A stretch of DNA of 64,000 nt from Pontibacillus salicampi (GTDB lineage: Bacteria; Bacillota; Bacilli; Bacillales; BH030062): assembly GCF_042434395.1 (NCBI RefSeq), contig NZ_JBHLTP010000013.1:248001-312000 (forward strand), read 5' to 3'. A program made the translations under genes and the position numbers. Shown here in pieces: positions 15,782 to 24,489 of the stretch (position 1 is the first letter of the stretch; each line of letters begins with the position of its first letter). Under the pieces are notes generated by a model. The model saw nothing but the letters and a program-made list of their open reading frames with translations. It was not told the DNA's origin and searched no databases.

Positions 15782-17509
15782 ATGAATTGGAAAGATGAAT
15801 ACCAGCGTTGGAACTCTTTTGAATACTTGGAAGCAAGCTTGAAGGAAAAGCTCGTAGCTATTCAAGACGACGAACAATCATTAGAGGATGCTTTTTATAA
15901 AAATCTTGAATTCGGTACTGGTGGCATGCGAGGCAAGCTGGGACCTGGGACAAACCGAATGAACATTTATACCATCCGCCGCGCAGCTGAAGGACTTGCT
16001 AAATATGTAATAAGCCTTGGCTCAGATTGGGCAGAAAAAGGTGTTGCCGTTGCCTATGACTCCCGTTACATGAGTCAAGAATTCTCTATTGAGGTAGCGC
16101 GCGTATTGGGAACGCACAATATCCCGACTTACGTATTCTCCTCGTTACGCCCTACGCCGGAGCTATCCTTCGCGGTACGTCATTTAGGAGCGGCAGCTGG
16201 AGTTGTCATTACAGCGAGCCACAACCCACCTGAGTATAACGGCTTCAAAGTCTATAACGAGGATGGCGGCCAAATGCCTCCAGCACAGGCGGAAACGTTG
16301 ATTAGGTTTGTAAATGACATTGAGAATGAGCTAACGGTCAGTGTTATTGATCAAAAAGAAATCGAAGAGAAGCGTTTGCTGCGCTGGATGGATGAAGATG
16401 TAGATGCGGCCTACCTACAGGAGTTAAAGCAAATTCAGCTTAATGAAGTCACAAGCAGTAACATGGATGCCAATCTTAATATTGTGTTCACACCACTTCA
16501 TGGTACAGCCAAAGACCTCGTAGAAAAAGGCTTAAAGCAGATTGGACTAGAGCAAGTACATATTTTGAAAGAGCAAGCACAGCCAGACCCTGAATTCTCA
16601 ACGGTTGCTTCTCCTAATCCGGAAGAGCATCAGGCATTTGAACTAGCTATCCAAAAAGGGACAGAGGTTCATGCCGATATTCTGCTTGGAACAGATCCAG
16701 ACGCGGATCGATTAGGGGTAGCGGTTCCAGATGAAAACGGAAATTATACCGTTTTAACGGGAAATCAAACAGGAGCATTGATGCTTGATTATATTCTGTC
16801 CCAATCCAATAACGTTCCGGACAACGGATTGCTCATTAAAACCATCGTAACGTCTGAGTTTGGACGAGTCATCGCGAATCATTACAACATTGATACACTT
16901 GATACCTTAACTGGCTTCAAGTTCATCGGAGAAAAAATCCGTGAATACGAACAATCTGGCGAGTTCCAATTCTTATTCGGTTATGAGGAAAGCTATGGTT
17001 ATCTCGTAAAAGAGTTCGTTCGAGATAAAGATGCTGTACAAGCAGCTGTTATGGCAGCTGAAATGGCTTCCTATTGGAAAGCACAAGGGAAAACGCTCCT
17101 CCAGGCATTAGACGAGCTGTATAAGCGTCACGGTTATTTCCTGGAAGATCTGCAATCCTTAACGATGGAAGGTAAATCAGGCTCAGAGAAAATTAATCAA
17201 ATTATGGATGACTTCCGTTCTAATCCTTTATCTGAAGCGGGCGGCTTACAGGTGAAAGCGGTAGAGGATTACACCTCTTCTGTTCGTACCTATCTTCAAG
17301 AAGGAACAACCGAAGCTATTGAACTACCTAAAGCAAACGTACTGAAGTTCATTTTAGAAGATGACTGCTGGTTCTGTCTTCGTCCATCTGGAACAGAGCC
17401 GAAAATTAAATTCTATTATGGAGTCAAATCTGATCAGAAAGCAGACAGTGAAGCAAGGCTGCAAAGTATCAGAGAAGCAGTAAACGATAAATTTAACCCA
17501 TTAATCTAG
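15782..17509 (+). CDS. pgcA: Phosphoglucomutase/phosphomannomutase
   Basis: Alpha-D-phosphohexomutase interconverting glucose-6-phosphate and glucose-1-phosphate. All four family loops are visible: the active-site serine in TASHNPPEYNG (Ser146), the metal loop GTDPDADRLG (around residue 303-312), the sugar loop GYEESYGYL near residue 400, and the phosphate loop RPSGTEPKIKF near residue 535. Length 575 matches the Bacillus PgcA/YhxB class. It supplies glucose-1-phosphate for the two gtaB genes in this window and so feeds UDP-glucose and UDP-glucuronate synthesis. Monocistronic with its own promoter and terminator. Confidence 0.93.
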   Translation: MNWKDEYQRWNSFEYLEASLKEKLVAIQDDEQSLEDAFYKNLEFGTGGMRGKLGPGTNRMNIYTIRRAAEGLAKYVISLGSDWAEKGVAVAYDSRYMSQEFSIEVARVLGTHNIPTYVFSSLRPTPELSFAVRHLGAAAGVVITASHNPPEYNGFKVYNEDGGQMPPAQAETLIRFVNDIENELTVSVIDQKEIEEKRLLRWMDEDVDAAYLQELKQIQLNEVTSSNMDANLNIVFTPLHGTAKDLVEKGLKQIGLEQVHILKEQAQPDPEFSTVASPNPEEHQAFELAIQKGTEVHADILLGTDPDADRLGVAVPDENGNYTVLTGNQTGALMLDYILSQSNNVPDNGLLIKTIVTSEFGRVIANHYNIDTLDTLTGFKFIGEKIREYEQSGEFQFLFGYEESYGYLVKEFVRDKDAVQAAVMAAEMASYWKAQGKTLLQALDELYKRHGYFLEDLQSLTMEGKSGSEKINQIMDDFRSNPLSEAGGLQVKAVEDYTSSVRTYLQEGTTEAIELPKANVLKFILEDDCWFCLRPSGTEPKIKFYYGVKSDQKADSEARLQSIREAVNDKFNPLI

Positions 17510-17521
17510 AATAAGCACCAG

Positions 17522-17564
17522 CAAAAAGTCCTGACAGAGGGAGAGCCCTGTCAGGACTTTTTAA
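17522..17564 (+). terminator. Terminator after pgcA
   Basis: AAAAAGTCCTGACAG pairs with CTGTCAGGACTTTTT; a long perfect stem with T-run. It could work in both directions. The following 17,565-17,825 is AT-rich with a near-match to a Spo0A box (TTTGTCGTA at about 17,668) and nothing else I can name. Confidence 0.92.
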
Positions 17565-17825
17565 TTTCTATGTAAATTAGTACAAACCTATTAAACAAAA
17601 CGAGAAAGATGCCGAAATAAAGCATATATCTAGCAAATATTCCTATCTAAACTTTTAGTAAATTTGTCGTAGACCATGTAGAATTGTATCAGCTTTTGTT
17701 ATATGATGTTTGATAGAGGAAGGATGTGGCAGATTAGGTTCTATTTACTATAATTGGAACCTTGCTTCTTCGTAAGTAAGACTAGCACAAGCATCCACTT
17801 AATTAGAACAAAAAAAGGAGAGGAA

Positions 17826-20282
17826 ATGAAAACCATGTTGGTGTCGAATTCAACTACAAAAAAAATTGTCTCCTATGTAGCTGCTATCCTTCTATGTTTG
17901 ATTGTCTCTACAAGCAATCAAGTAGAAGCAGCAGAAACAAAAGGGCAAGCGTTTCCTGATGGGGAAACGACTGCTGAGCTAACGGGCAATTACTCAGCAA
18001 CCGTATCCAATGATGACAAGTCTACGATTCAACTATTCCATAAGGGAAATGTCGTTTTCGAACAAAGCGAATCGTTAACAAGGGTTTCAGAGATATTTTC
18101 CCTGCAAGTGGAAAATGAAACATATTTTATTGTGAATTACCGTTTGGAGGGTAGCAGTCAGGGGCTGTTTTACCAAGTTTTTCACGCGACAGACGGAGCA
18201 GTAGAAAAGATTCATGAATCAAATACATATACTAGAGCCCAAATGGAAGTAGAAGGGAATACGATTACAATCGAAGAACCTACCTATGCTGAAGGCTCTA
18301 TTAAAACAGAACCAGCCTCTATAGCTAAGTATTCCTATGAGATTACAAGCGGAAAGGTTCAAGCAACAAAGCAGCAAAAACAAGAGGCGAAGATGTCTCT
18401 TCAGTCAAGTGGTGGCAATAACTATCCTAAGGTACACGATAAATATACAAACCCTTCTTATGCAGAAATCAGCAGAATTCTGACAGAAGAAGCATTAAAG
18501 GCAGACATTCCTCCTGAGATTGTTAAAGCAATCGCATTTCAGGAAAGTGGCTGGCAGCAATATTGGGATCACGGCAGTACGCCTGTTTCCTGGTATGCAA
18601 ATAGCGATGGCTCGTTAAAATGCCAATCTTGGGACGGAACAAACTTGAAACTTGGTTTCGATTGTATCGGAATTGGCATTATGCAGGTTTCAGACTACCG
18701 TTACATGGATGAAGGTGCCGAGAAAGATGCGTATGTGAAGAAATTGAAAGATAACATTCGCTTTAATATTCAAGAAGGTATTAAGATCCTGGAAAACAAA
18801 TGGGATTACTATCGTTACAGCTCCTCAAGCTCTAACAACAATCCATACATTCCTAAAGTAAATGACGGGAATCCAGATTATATTGAACACTGGTATTTCG
18901 CCATTATGGCCTACAATGGCTTGTTAGATCGAAATGATCCGATCAAGAACCCTTTCAGTCCTTATGGAGCTTATCAGGAGGAGATCTTTGAGAAGATTGA
19001 GGATTATAGTCTAATAGATGTAACACCATTCCCAACTCAAAAATTAGTGAAGCAGAATTCCAGACTATTAAACTATGGAGTAGCTCAGATTGATATGGAG
19101 GGTCCATTGCACCAATCCTCTCATGTGTTCAAGAAGAATGACAGAGCATACGCTAACGTAAACGGTCTAAATGTCCGCCGCCAGCCAGGAGGCACTATTG
19201 TTGGCAAGCTTAACGCGGGCGATGCTGTTACTGTAACAGGTACATTTAAAGGTTCTTCCGATAAGCGGGATCACTTTGTATGGTACCCAATCCGCATGAG
19301 TAATGGAACAACTGGATATGTAGCATCCACCTTTATTAGTAAGTCTAATAGTGTAGCAGCCTACGAATTATCCGGTAATGATCGTAATGAGACGAGTGCT
19401 GCCATTACGAACTATGGCTGGCACCGCGAACAGCCGGAAGCTGTTATTCTTGGTAGAGGAGACCTGCCAATTGACTCCTTAACCGGAAGCGTATTAGCAT
19501 CCCATCTTGATTCTCCGATTCTATTAACAGATACGGATGCTTTACCAGCACAGGTGAAAACAGAGTTACAACGCTTATCTCCTTCCACTGTGTATATTCT
19601 TGGTGGGGAGCATGGCGCTATCTCTACTAAAGTAGAAAAAGAGATTGAGGATAAAATCCTGCCTGGCAGTACAGTGAAGCGTTTAGCTGGGACGAATCGT
19701 TACGAAACGTCTGCGGATATCGCCTCCGAATTAGCGAGATATAAAAACGTAGAAGAAATCTTTGTTACGACTGGAGATGACAAGTCGCCAGATGCGCTCT
19801 CCATCGCACCGTATGCAGGCGCACAGAGCTCGCCAATTCTATTTACAAACGAGAACTACTTAAGTCAGGAAGTAAAGGATTATATTAACCTTCATAATGT
19901 TAAGAAGGTAACGATTATCGGTGGTCCTAACGCTGTTTCAGACCGAGTGAAGTCTCAGTTGAAATCTGTAACCAATTCCGTAACAAGAGTGTACGGCACG
20001 GATCGTTATAAGACGAGTGTTGCGATTGCAGATAAATATTACGGTAACTCATTCAGTCAGGCTTTCTTTGCGCGAGGAGACAAAACGGTTGATGCACTAT
20101 CTGCCTCTTCTCTTGCAGCATCCTATGACGCGCCGATTATCTTAACGAAAACAGGTAGTCTTCCATCTGTGGTGAAGAGCAAGCTGAACAAGCTTCCACT
20201 TCGTCCAACGGTATATTACCTTGGCGGTCCGAATGCCATCAGCAACAATACGAGGAACACTATTGAAAATGTAGTGCGTTAA
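17826..20282 (+). CDS. Secreted transglycosylase-like protein with SH3b and three CWB2 repeats
   Basis: Exported wall protein of 818 residues. Signal peptide about 1-37 (cleavage near VEAAE). A beta-rich region follows, then an SLT-like lysozyme-fold domain at about residues 205-330 with the putative catalytic Glu240 in AFQESGW and the downstream GIGIMQVSD typical of Slt enzymes. One SH3b domain lies at about 441-512 (LNVRRQPGG). Three CWB2 repeats occupy about 514-818, opening with GNDRNETSAAI, AGTNRYETSADIA and GTDRYKTSVAIA. Predicted role: cleaving or remodelling peptidoglycan while bound to wall polymer. ATG 17826 is chosen because AAAGGAGAGG lies directly upstream and places the signal peptide at the start; an in-frame ATG 72 bases earlier would bury it. 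Confidence 0.88.
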   Translation: MKTMLVSNSTTKKIVSYVAAILLCLIVSTSNQVEAAETKGQAFPDGETTAELTGNYSATVSNDDKSTIQLFHKGNVVFEQSESLTRVSEIFSLQVENETYFIVNYRLEGSSQGLFYQVFHATDGAVEKIHESNTYTRAQMEVEGNTITIEEPTYAEGSIKTEPASIAKYSYEITSGKVQATKQQKQEAKMSLQSSGGNNYPKVHDKYTNPSYAEISRILTEEALKADIPPEIVKAIAFQESGWQQYWDHGSTPVSWYANSDGSLKCQSWDGTNLKLGFDCIGIGIMQVSDYRYMDEGAEKDAYVKKLKDNIRFNIQEGIKILENKWDYYRYSSSSSNNNPYIPKVNDGNPDYIEHWYFAIMAYNGLLDRNDPIKNPFSPYGAYQEEIFEKIEDYSLIDVTPFPTQKLVKQNSRLLNYGVAQIDMEGPLHQSSHVFKKNDRAYANVNGLNVRRQPGGTIVGKLNAGDAVTVTGTFKGSSDKRDHFVWYPIRMSNGTTGYVASTFISKSNSVAAYELSGNDRNETSAAITNYGWHREQPEAVILGRGDLPIDSLTGSVLASHLDSPILLTDTDALPAQVKTELQRLSPSTVYILGGEHGAISTKVEKEIEDKILPGSTVKRLAGTNRYETSADIASELARYKNVEEIFVTTGDDKSPDALSIAPYAGAQSSPILFTNENYLSQEVKDYINLHNVKKVTIIGGPNAVSDRVKSQLKSVTNSVTRVYGTDRYKTSVAIADKYYGNSFSQAFFARGDKTVDALSASSLAASYDAPIILTKTGSLPSVVKSKLNKLPLRPTVYYLGGPNAISNNTRNTIENVVR

Positions 20283-20331
20283 ATTTGTGGGAAACATGAA
20301 AAGATGGGAACCACGCTAGTAGAATAATGGG

Positions 20332-20374
20332 AAAAGGCCTCTGTGAACAAGAATATGTTCGCAGAGGCCTTTCA
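20332..20374 (+). terminator. Strong terminator after the transglycosylase-CWB2 gene
   Basis: AAAGGCCTCTGTGAACA pairs with TGTTCGCAGAGGCCTTT, a stem of about 17 pairs with one mismatch. The rest of the gap to 20,684 is AT-rich; a TATAAA -10-like element lies near 20,646, and I see no other structure. Confidence 0.9.
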
Positions 20375-20684
20375 TTTGTTTAAAGGTTATGAAAACAAAT
20401 GTATCCACCATTTAGCGTAAGAAAATCTTATTTTATGAACGTCCTTTGTGTAACTAAAAAAAATACAAAGCGGATTTACGATATACAACAAGTTTTTTTG
20501 GTTTATTTCCTATGTGTGTTTTATTCGCTTGTCAGAACCCTTCTTCAGTTCGTTTCGTTTTATGATCTTTTTACTATACTTTCACGAACTGTTAAAAATT
20601 TCATTTAAATGTAATTTTTTATCGTTTCACTCTTATCATATTCGCTATAAAATGTAAGATGTTGTGGTATTAAGGAGAGGGTTT

Positions 20685-21797
20685 ATGATGAAGGAAAAAA
20701 TCGAAGAGGTCTATTTTATAAGAGCCATTGCATGTTTATGTGTCGTATTTATTCATTCACTTACGTTAACTCAATCTAACTATCAGTTACCCGCAACAAC
20801 GGTAAATGTAATATTTCTTACGAAGCTAATGATTATGTTTGCGACTCCCTTATTTGTCATGTTATCAGAATTCTTGCTCTCCTATTCCTATTCCAACCGT
20901 ATCCCAAAAGGGTTCTGGAAAAAAAGAGTTTCTTATATTTTCATCCCATTTTTATTCATCGCTTTACTCTATACGATTGATACGTGGTTTATTAAAGATT
21001 GGGGCATGGAAAGGTTTGTAGAAGTTTATTTTAACAAAGCAGTATTGGGATTATGGCATGGTTATTTTGTGCTAATCATATTTCAATTTTATGTATTACA
21101 TGTCCTATTTGTAAAATATGCACACCATTTTAAAGCAACATGGCTAATCATCATTTCCTTTGTTATTAACGGGGCTTACTTGAGCTTCTTTAACTTTTTT
21201 GGACCAGGAGATTTTCCTGAAATTGATCTGCTATGGAAGTATTCCAAGCTTCCATTTTTGGGATGGATATTATACTTTACTGTGGCTTTTTACGCGGGAA
21301 AACATATCAATGTGTTTAAAGAAGGGCTTCAGCGTTACAAACACTACATTTATGTTGGCGTACTAGCTAATATAGCGTTACTTTTATGTGTAGAAAAGTT
21401 TGACTTAATTAGACTTGTGTCTTCCAAAAGACCGGATTTGCTATTATATACCATTCTTATTTTTTCAATGCTATTCCTTTTTGCTCAAAAGTTAAGGAAA
21501 ATACCTTCCTTTTTTATGATAATTAGTAAATATTCCTACAGTATATATTTGTTGCACCTACTAGTCATGTATAACCTGATTAGATTCTTAAAGGACTTAC
21601 CTATGTATATTAATATGGGTGTTTATACCATATTATTGTTTATTGCAGGTATTGGTGGATCACTGTTGATTAGTTATCTATTAAATTTGCTGCCATTTGG
21701 AGCTTTTTTAGTAGGTAAACTTAAGAAATCAGGTGCTAAAGATAAAAGGTATGACAAACAACGTACTAACGAGGGGTATGCACCCTCATCTTACTAA
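20685..21797 (+). CDS. Membrane acyltransferase (acyltransferase-3 family)
   Basis: Multi-pass protein with about ten hydrophobic segments, 371 residues. The first segment carries the family start EVYFIRAIACLCVVFIHSL, including the conserved R and H of acyltransferase-3 (OatA/NodX type) enzymes, which move acetyl or succinyl groups onto extracellular sugars. No SGNH domain is attached, unlike OatA. ATG 20685 is chosen: AAGGAG ends 7 bases upstream. It lies between two CWB2 genes, so a wall polymer or surface glycan is the likely acceptor. Paralogous to the gene on the opposite strand at 32,611. Substrate unknown. Confidence 0.82.
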   Translation: MMKEKIEEVYFIRAIACLCVVFIHSLTLTQSNYQLPATTVNVIFLTKLMIMFATPLFVMLSEFLLSYSYSNRIPKGFWKKRVSYIFIPFLFIALLYTIDTWFIKDWGMERFVEVYFNKAVLGLWHGYFVLIIFQFYVLHVLFVKYAHHFKATWLIIISFVINGAYLSFFNFFGPGDFPEIDLLWKYSKLPFLGWILYFTVAFYAGKHINVFKEGLQRYKHYIYVGVLANIALLLCVEKFDLIRLVSSKRPDLLLYTILIFSMLFLFAQKLRKIPSFFMIISKYSYSIYLLHLLVMYNLIRFLKDLPMYINMGVYTILLFIAGIGGSLLISYLLNLLPFGAFLVGKLKKSGAKDKRYDKQRTNEGYAPSSY

Positions 21798-21905
21798 TAA
21801 CTAGAGCTGTTCCAACCAATTTAATACGGTTAGGACAGTTCTTTTTCTTTGTTTTTATGTATAGATAGTACGTCAAGTTGTTGTAAAGTTTCTCCAATTA
21901 CTCTA

Positions 21906-21933
21906 TTAAAGTAAATACTGACTATGATATAAT
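21906..21933 (+). promoter_or_regulatory. Extended -10 promoter of the first subtilase-CWB2 gene
   Basis: TGATATAAT (extended -10, TATAAT at 21928-21933) with a weak -35, TTAAAG at 21906-21911, spacer 16. It is 37 bases before the chosen start. Confidence 0.55.
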
Positions 21934-21969
21934 CAGCTTGATTTTGATAGGGAGAAGGTGGACTACATA

Positions 21970-24096
21970 ATGAGAAATGCAGCACCCTTACATACTTGGT
22001 TTTCTGTGGCTGCTATCGTTGCAGTCACTATCGTTCTGCTGGCATTACCGGATGGAATTGCAGCAGCGGACGACAGCAGTGTAGATAGAATAATTGTAGA
22101 ATATAAGGATTCATCCAAAGCTAGTTTACAAGGAGCAGAAACGGAGCCATCAAAACAATATGATGTCGTGGAGGTTCCGAAGGATAAGGTGAAGGAGAAG
22201 ATGGAACAGTTGGAGAATGATCCTTCCGTTGCTTCAGTAGAAAAGGATGGAAGAATTCGTTTGTTTGGTCAAGAATCGAATGATCCACTGTATCATCAGC
22301 AGAAGTCTTTTTTCAAGGATATCCATCTTGGCAGCAAATGGGTCTCTAATGCTTCAGCGGATCAAATTACAGTGGCGGTCGTAGATTCTGGAGTAGATTT
22401 AGATCATCCTGATTTGAAGGCGAATCTCGTTCCTGGCTTTAATGCGCTCCATGATAACAGTCAGGAAAACGAGGAGAGCGGGATTCAACAGAAGGAGGCT
22501 GTGCCAGAGGACCATTACGGACATGGAACTCATGTAGCGGGCCTCGTTGGTGCGGAGACCTCCAACAATCTCGGTGTTGCTTCTGTTTCAAAAGGAACGA
22601 ACATTATGCCGATAAAAGTAATGGAGGGAGAAGAAGGCTGGATTAGTGATGTGGTGCAAGGGATTGAATATGCTATCTCCAAAGATGTAGACATTATTAA
22701 TTTGAGTCTTGGTACATTTGAGAATAAAGACCAGCTCAAGGATGTCATAGAGAAGGCAGAACGAAAAGGAATTTTGGTAACGGCAGCTGCTGGAAATGAT
22801 GATGTGGATCGATCAGTCTTTCCAGCTGCCTACCAATCGGTTATCTCAGTAGGCTCAACTAATACCGGTTCTAATCAAAGAGCAGATTTCTCCAATTATG
22901 GAGATTTTATTGACGTAGCTACACCAGGAACGAGCATATTCAGCACAACGATCGACGGATATAAATACTTGGATGGAACGAGTATGTCAACGGGAATTGT
23001 CTCCTCCACCATGGCAAGCTTAATGGAGCAATATCCTTATCTGAGTCCGGACCAGATGAAAGAGGTTATTCTGGAAGGCACTTCTTCCTTACCATCGTCT
23101 GTGCAATTAGGGAAAGGAAAGCTAAATCTCTCACAATCTGTTCAGTACGTATTGACGAATAATAGGGTAGCGGGGACGAATTCTGTCGAAACCTCTCTTG
23201 AAATTGCTCGTTCCGGATGGGATTCCTTACAGGTACAATCCTATAAGGCAAACGGTAAGAGTTGGAAGGGTAAGTTCGTAGTTATGGCGACAGGGGATAA
23301 ATTCCCGGACAGCTTATCAGCAACTCCTCTTGCAAACCATCTGGAGTCACCAATTTTGCTCATTAGCCGTAACAACATAACGTCTGACCACCTCAACGAA
23401 TTAAACCGATTGGATGCAGACTATGTCATCCTTGTTGGGGGAGAGGGAGCAGTAGATAGTCACGCTGAGCAGCGGCTGAGGGAGGAAGGCTATGAGACGA
23501 TACGAGTTCACGGCGATTCCAGATACACGACAGCGCTTGAAGTTAGTAAAACATTACCATTCAACCAGGATGAGGCTATTTTTGTAACCGGAGAGAATTT
23601 CCCTGATGCTGTATCAGTTGCTGCTTATGCAGAAAACGCTGGCATGCCTATTTTATTTGTCCGCGAAAACCGCATTCCTTCTGAAGTGGAGCAATATGTA
23701 CAGCAGAAAGGCTATGATAAAGCGACCATTATTGGTGGACCAAACGTAGTGAGTGACACGGTTGCCAATCAATTAGGGGCAGGTTCCACTATACGGGTTA
23801 ATGGCAACAATCGATATAAAACGAGCTATGAAGTATTGAAGCATTTTAGTACTTCCTCAGACAGGGTTTATTATGCCACGGGAGAGAAGCATAACGATGC
23901 CTTAACAGGTGGTGCGTGGGCTGGGAAGAACAACGAAAATCTTCTGCTGATCCCGCCAGAGGATTTGGCCAAGGACTATGCCAATCATCTCACCTATGCT
24001 CGCAATAAAAAAATGACCTCCTACAAAATATTAGGCGGCCCGAATGCCATCCCGGTAAGCACAGCCTGGGAAATTGATAGACTATTACAATACTAA
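21970..24096 (+). CDS. Secreted subtilase with three CWB2 repeats (first of three)
   Basis: Serine protease of the S8 family, 708 residues. Signal peptide about 1-33. An I9-type prodomain follows to about residue 105, then the catalytic domain with Asp139 in VVDSGVDLDH, His185 in GHGTHVAG and Ser338 in GTSMS; the oxyanion Asn is in AAAGND. Three C-terminal CWB2 repeats start with AGTNSVETSLEIA, HGDSRYTTALEVS and NGNNRYKTSYEVL. The protease should therefore stay on the wall. ATG 21970 fits GGAGAAGGTG upstream; GTG 21958 lies inside that ribosome site. It has its own promoter and terminator. Confidence 0.9.
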   Translation: MRNAAPLHTWFSVAAIVAVTIVLLALPDGIAAADDSSVDRIIVEYKDSSKASLQGAETEPSKQYDVVEVPKDKVKEKMEQLENDPSVASVEKDGRIRLFGQESNDPLYHQQKSFFKDIHLGSKWVSNASADQITVAVVDSGVDLDHPDLKANLVPGFNALHDNSQENEESGIQQKEAVPEDHYGHGTHVAGLVGAETSNNLGVASVSKGTNIMPIKVMEGEEGWISDVVQGIEYAISKDVDIINLSLGTFENKDQLKDVIEKAERKGILVTAAAGNDDVDRSVFPAAYQSVISVGSTNTGSNQRADFSNYGDFIDVATPGTSIFSTTIDGYKYLDGTSMSTGIVSSTMASLMEQYPYLSPDQMKEVILEGTSSLPSSVQLGKGKLNLSQSVQYVLTNNRVAGTNSVETSLEIARSGWDSLQVQSYKANGKSWKGKFVVMATGDKFPDSLSATPLANHLESPILLISRNNITSDHLNELNRLDADYVILVGGEGAVDSHAEQRLREEGYETIRVHGDSRYTTALEVSKTLPFNQDEAIFVTGENFPDAVSVAAYAENAGMPILFVRENRIPSEVEQYVQQKGYDKATIIGGPNVVSDTVANQLGAGSTIRVNGNNRYKTSYEVLKHFSTSSDRVYYATGEKHNDALTGGAWAGKNNENLLLIPPEDLAKDYANHLTYARNKKMTSYKILGGPNAIPVSTAWEIDRLLQY

Positions 24097-24106
24097 TTGC
24101 TGAGAA

Positions 24107-24144
24107 AAGAAGCGCCACAAATAAAGTTGGCGCTTCTTTTTTTA
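24107..24144 (+). terminator. Terminator after the first subtilase-CWB2 gene
   Basis: AGAAGCGCCA and TGGCGCTTCT flank a short loop, followed by TTTTTTT. Confidence 0.92.
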
Positions 24145-24315
24145 TGTATTCCATCCTCTGGTTTTTCTCCTCATTAACCCCTACAACATAAAGTCAAGCC
24201 TGATATGCAATAGGGGCAAGGGCTTACATTTCCCTGTTAACTTTTGTAGGAAAGTAAAATAGTAGGTCGACATACTCACCTTGCATGAATGAATTAGTTA
24301 CATTATTATAGTGCA

Positions 24316-24342
24316 AATTGCAATATCTGTCACGAATTGCAA
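24316..24342. promoter_or_regulatory. Paired AATTGCAA sites upstream of the large subtilase gene
   Basis: AATTGCAA at 24316-24323 and again at 24335-24342, each containing the palindrome TTGCAA, 19 bases apart (about two helical turns). A TATACT -10-like hexamer follows at 24364-24369. They lie in the 393-base leader of the gene at 24,490, the longest 5' region of the CWB2 set. Operator function is a guess. Confidence 0.3.
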
Positions 24343-24489
24343 AACTTTCGGAAAAAAATAGTCTATACTCAACTTAAATGTTGAAAATTTTCTAAATAAT
24401 AAGTAAAATAATGTTTGTAAGTGCAAGAAATTAATGGAAGGAGGAGCGCTGGGTATATCCGTTCATAATCATAGGGGAGGGAACATTTA

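Noticed and set aside
20399..20608. Open frame of 69 codons in the gap before the acyltransferase gene
   Set aside because: AT-rich spacer with no ribosome site and an implausible mixture of residues; it lies between a terminator and a promoter region.
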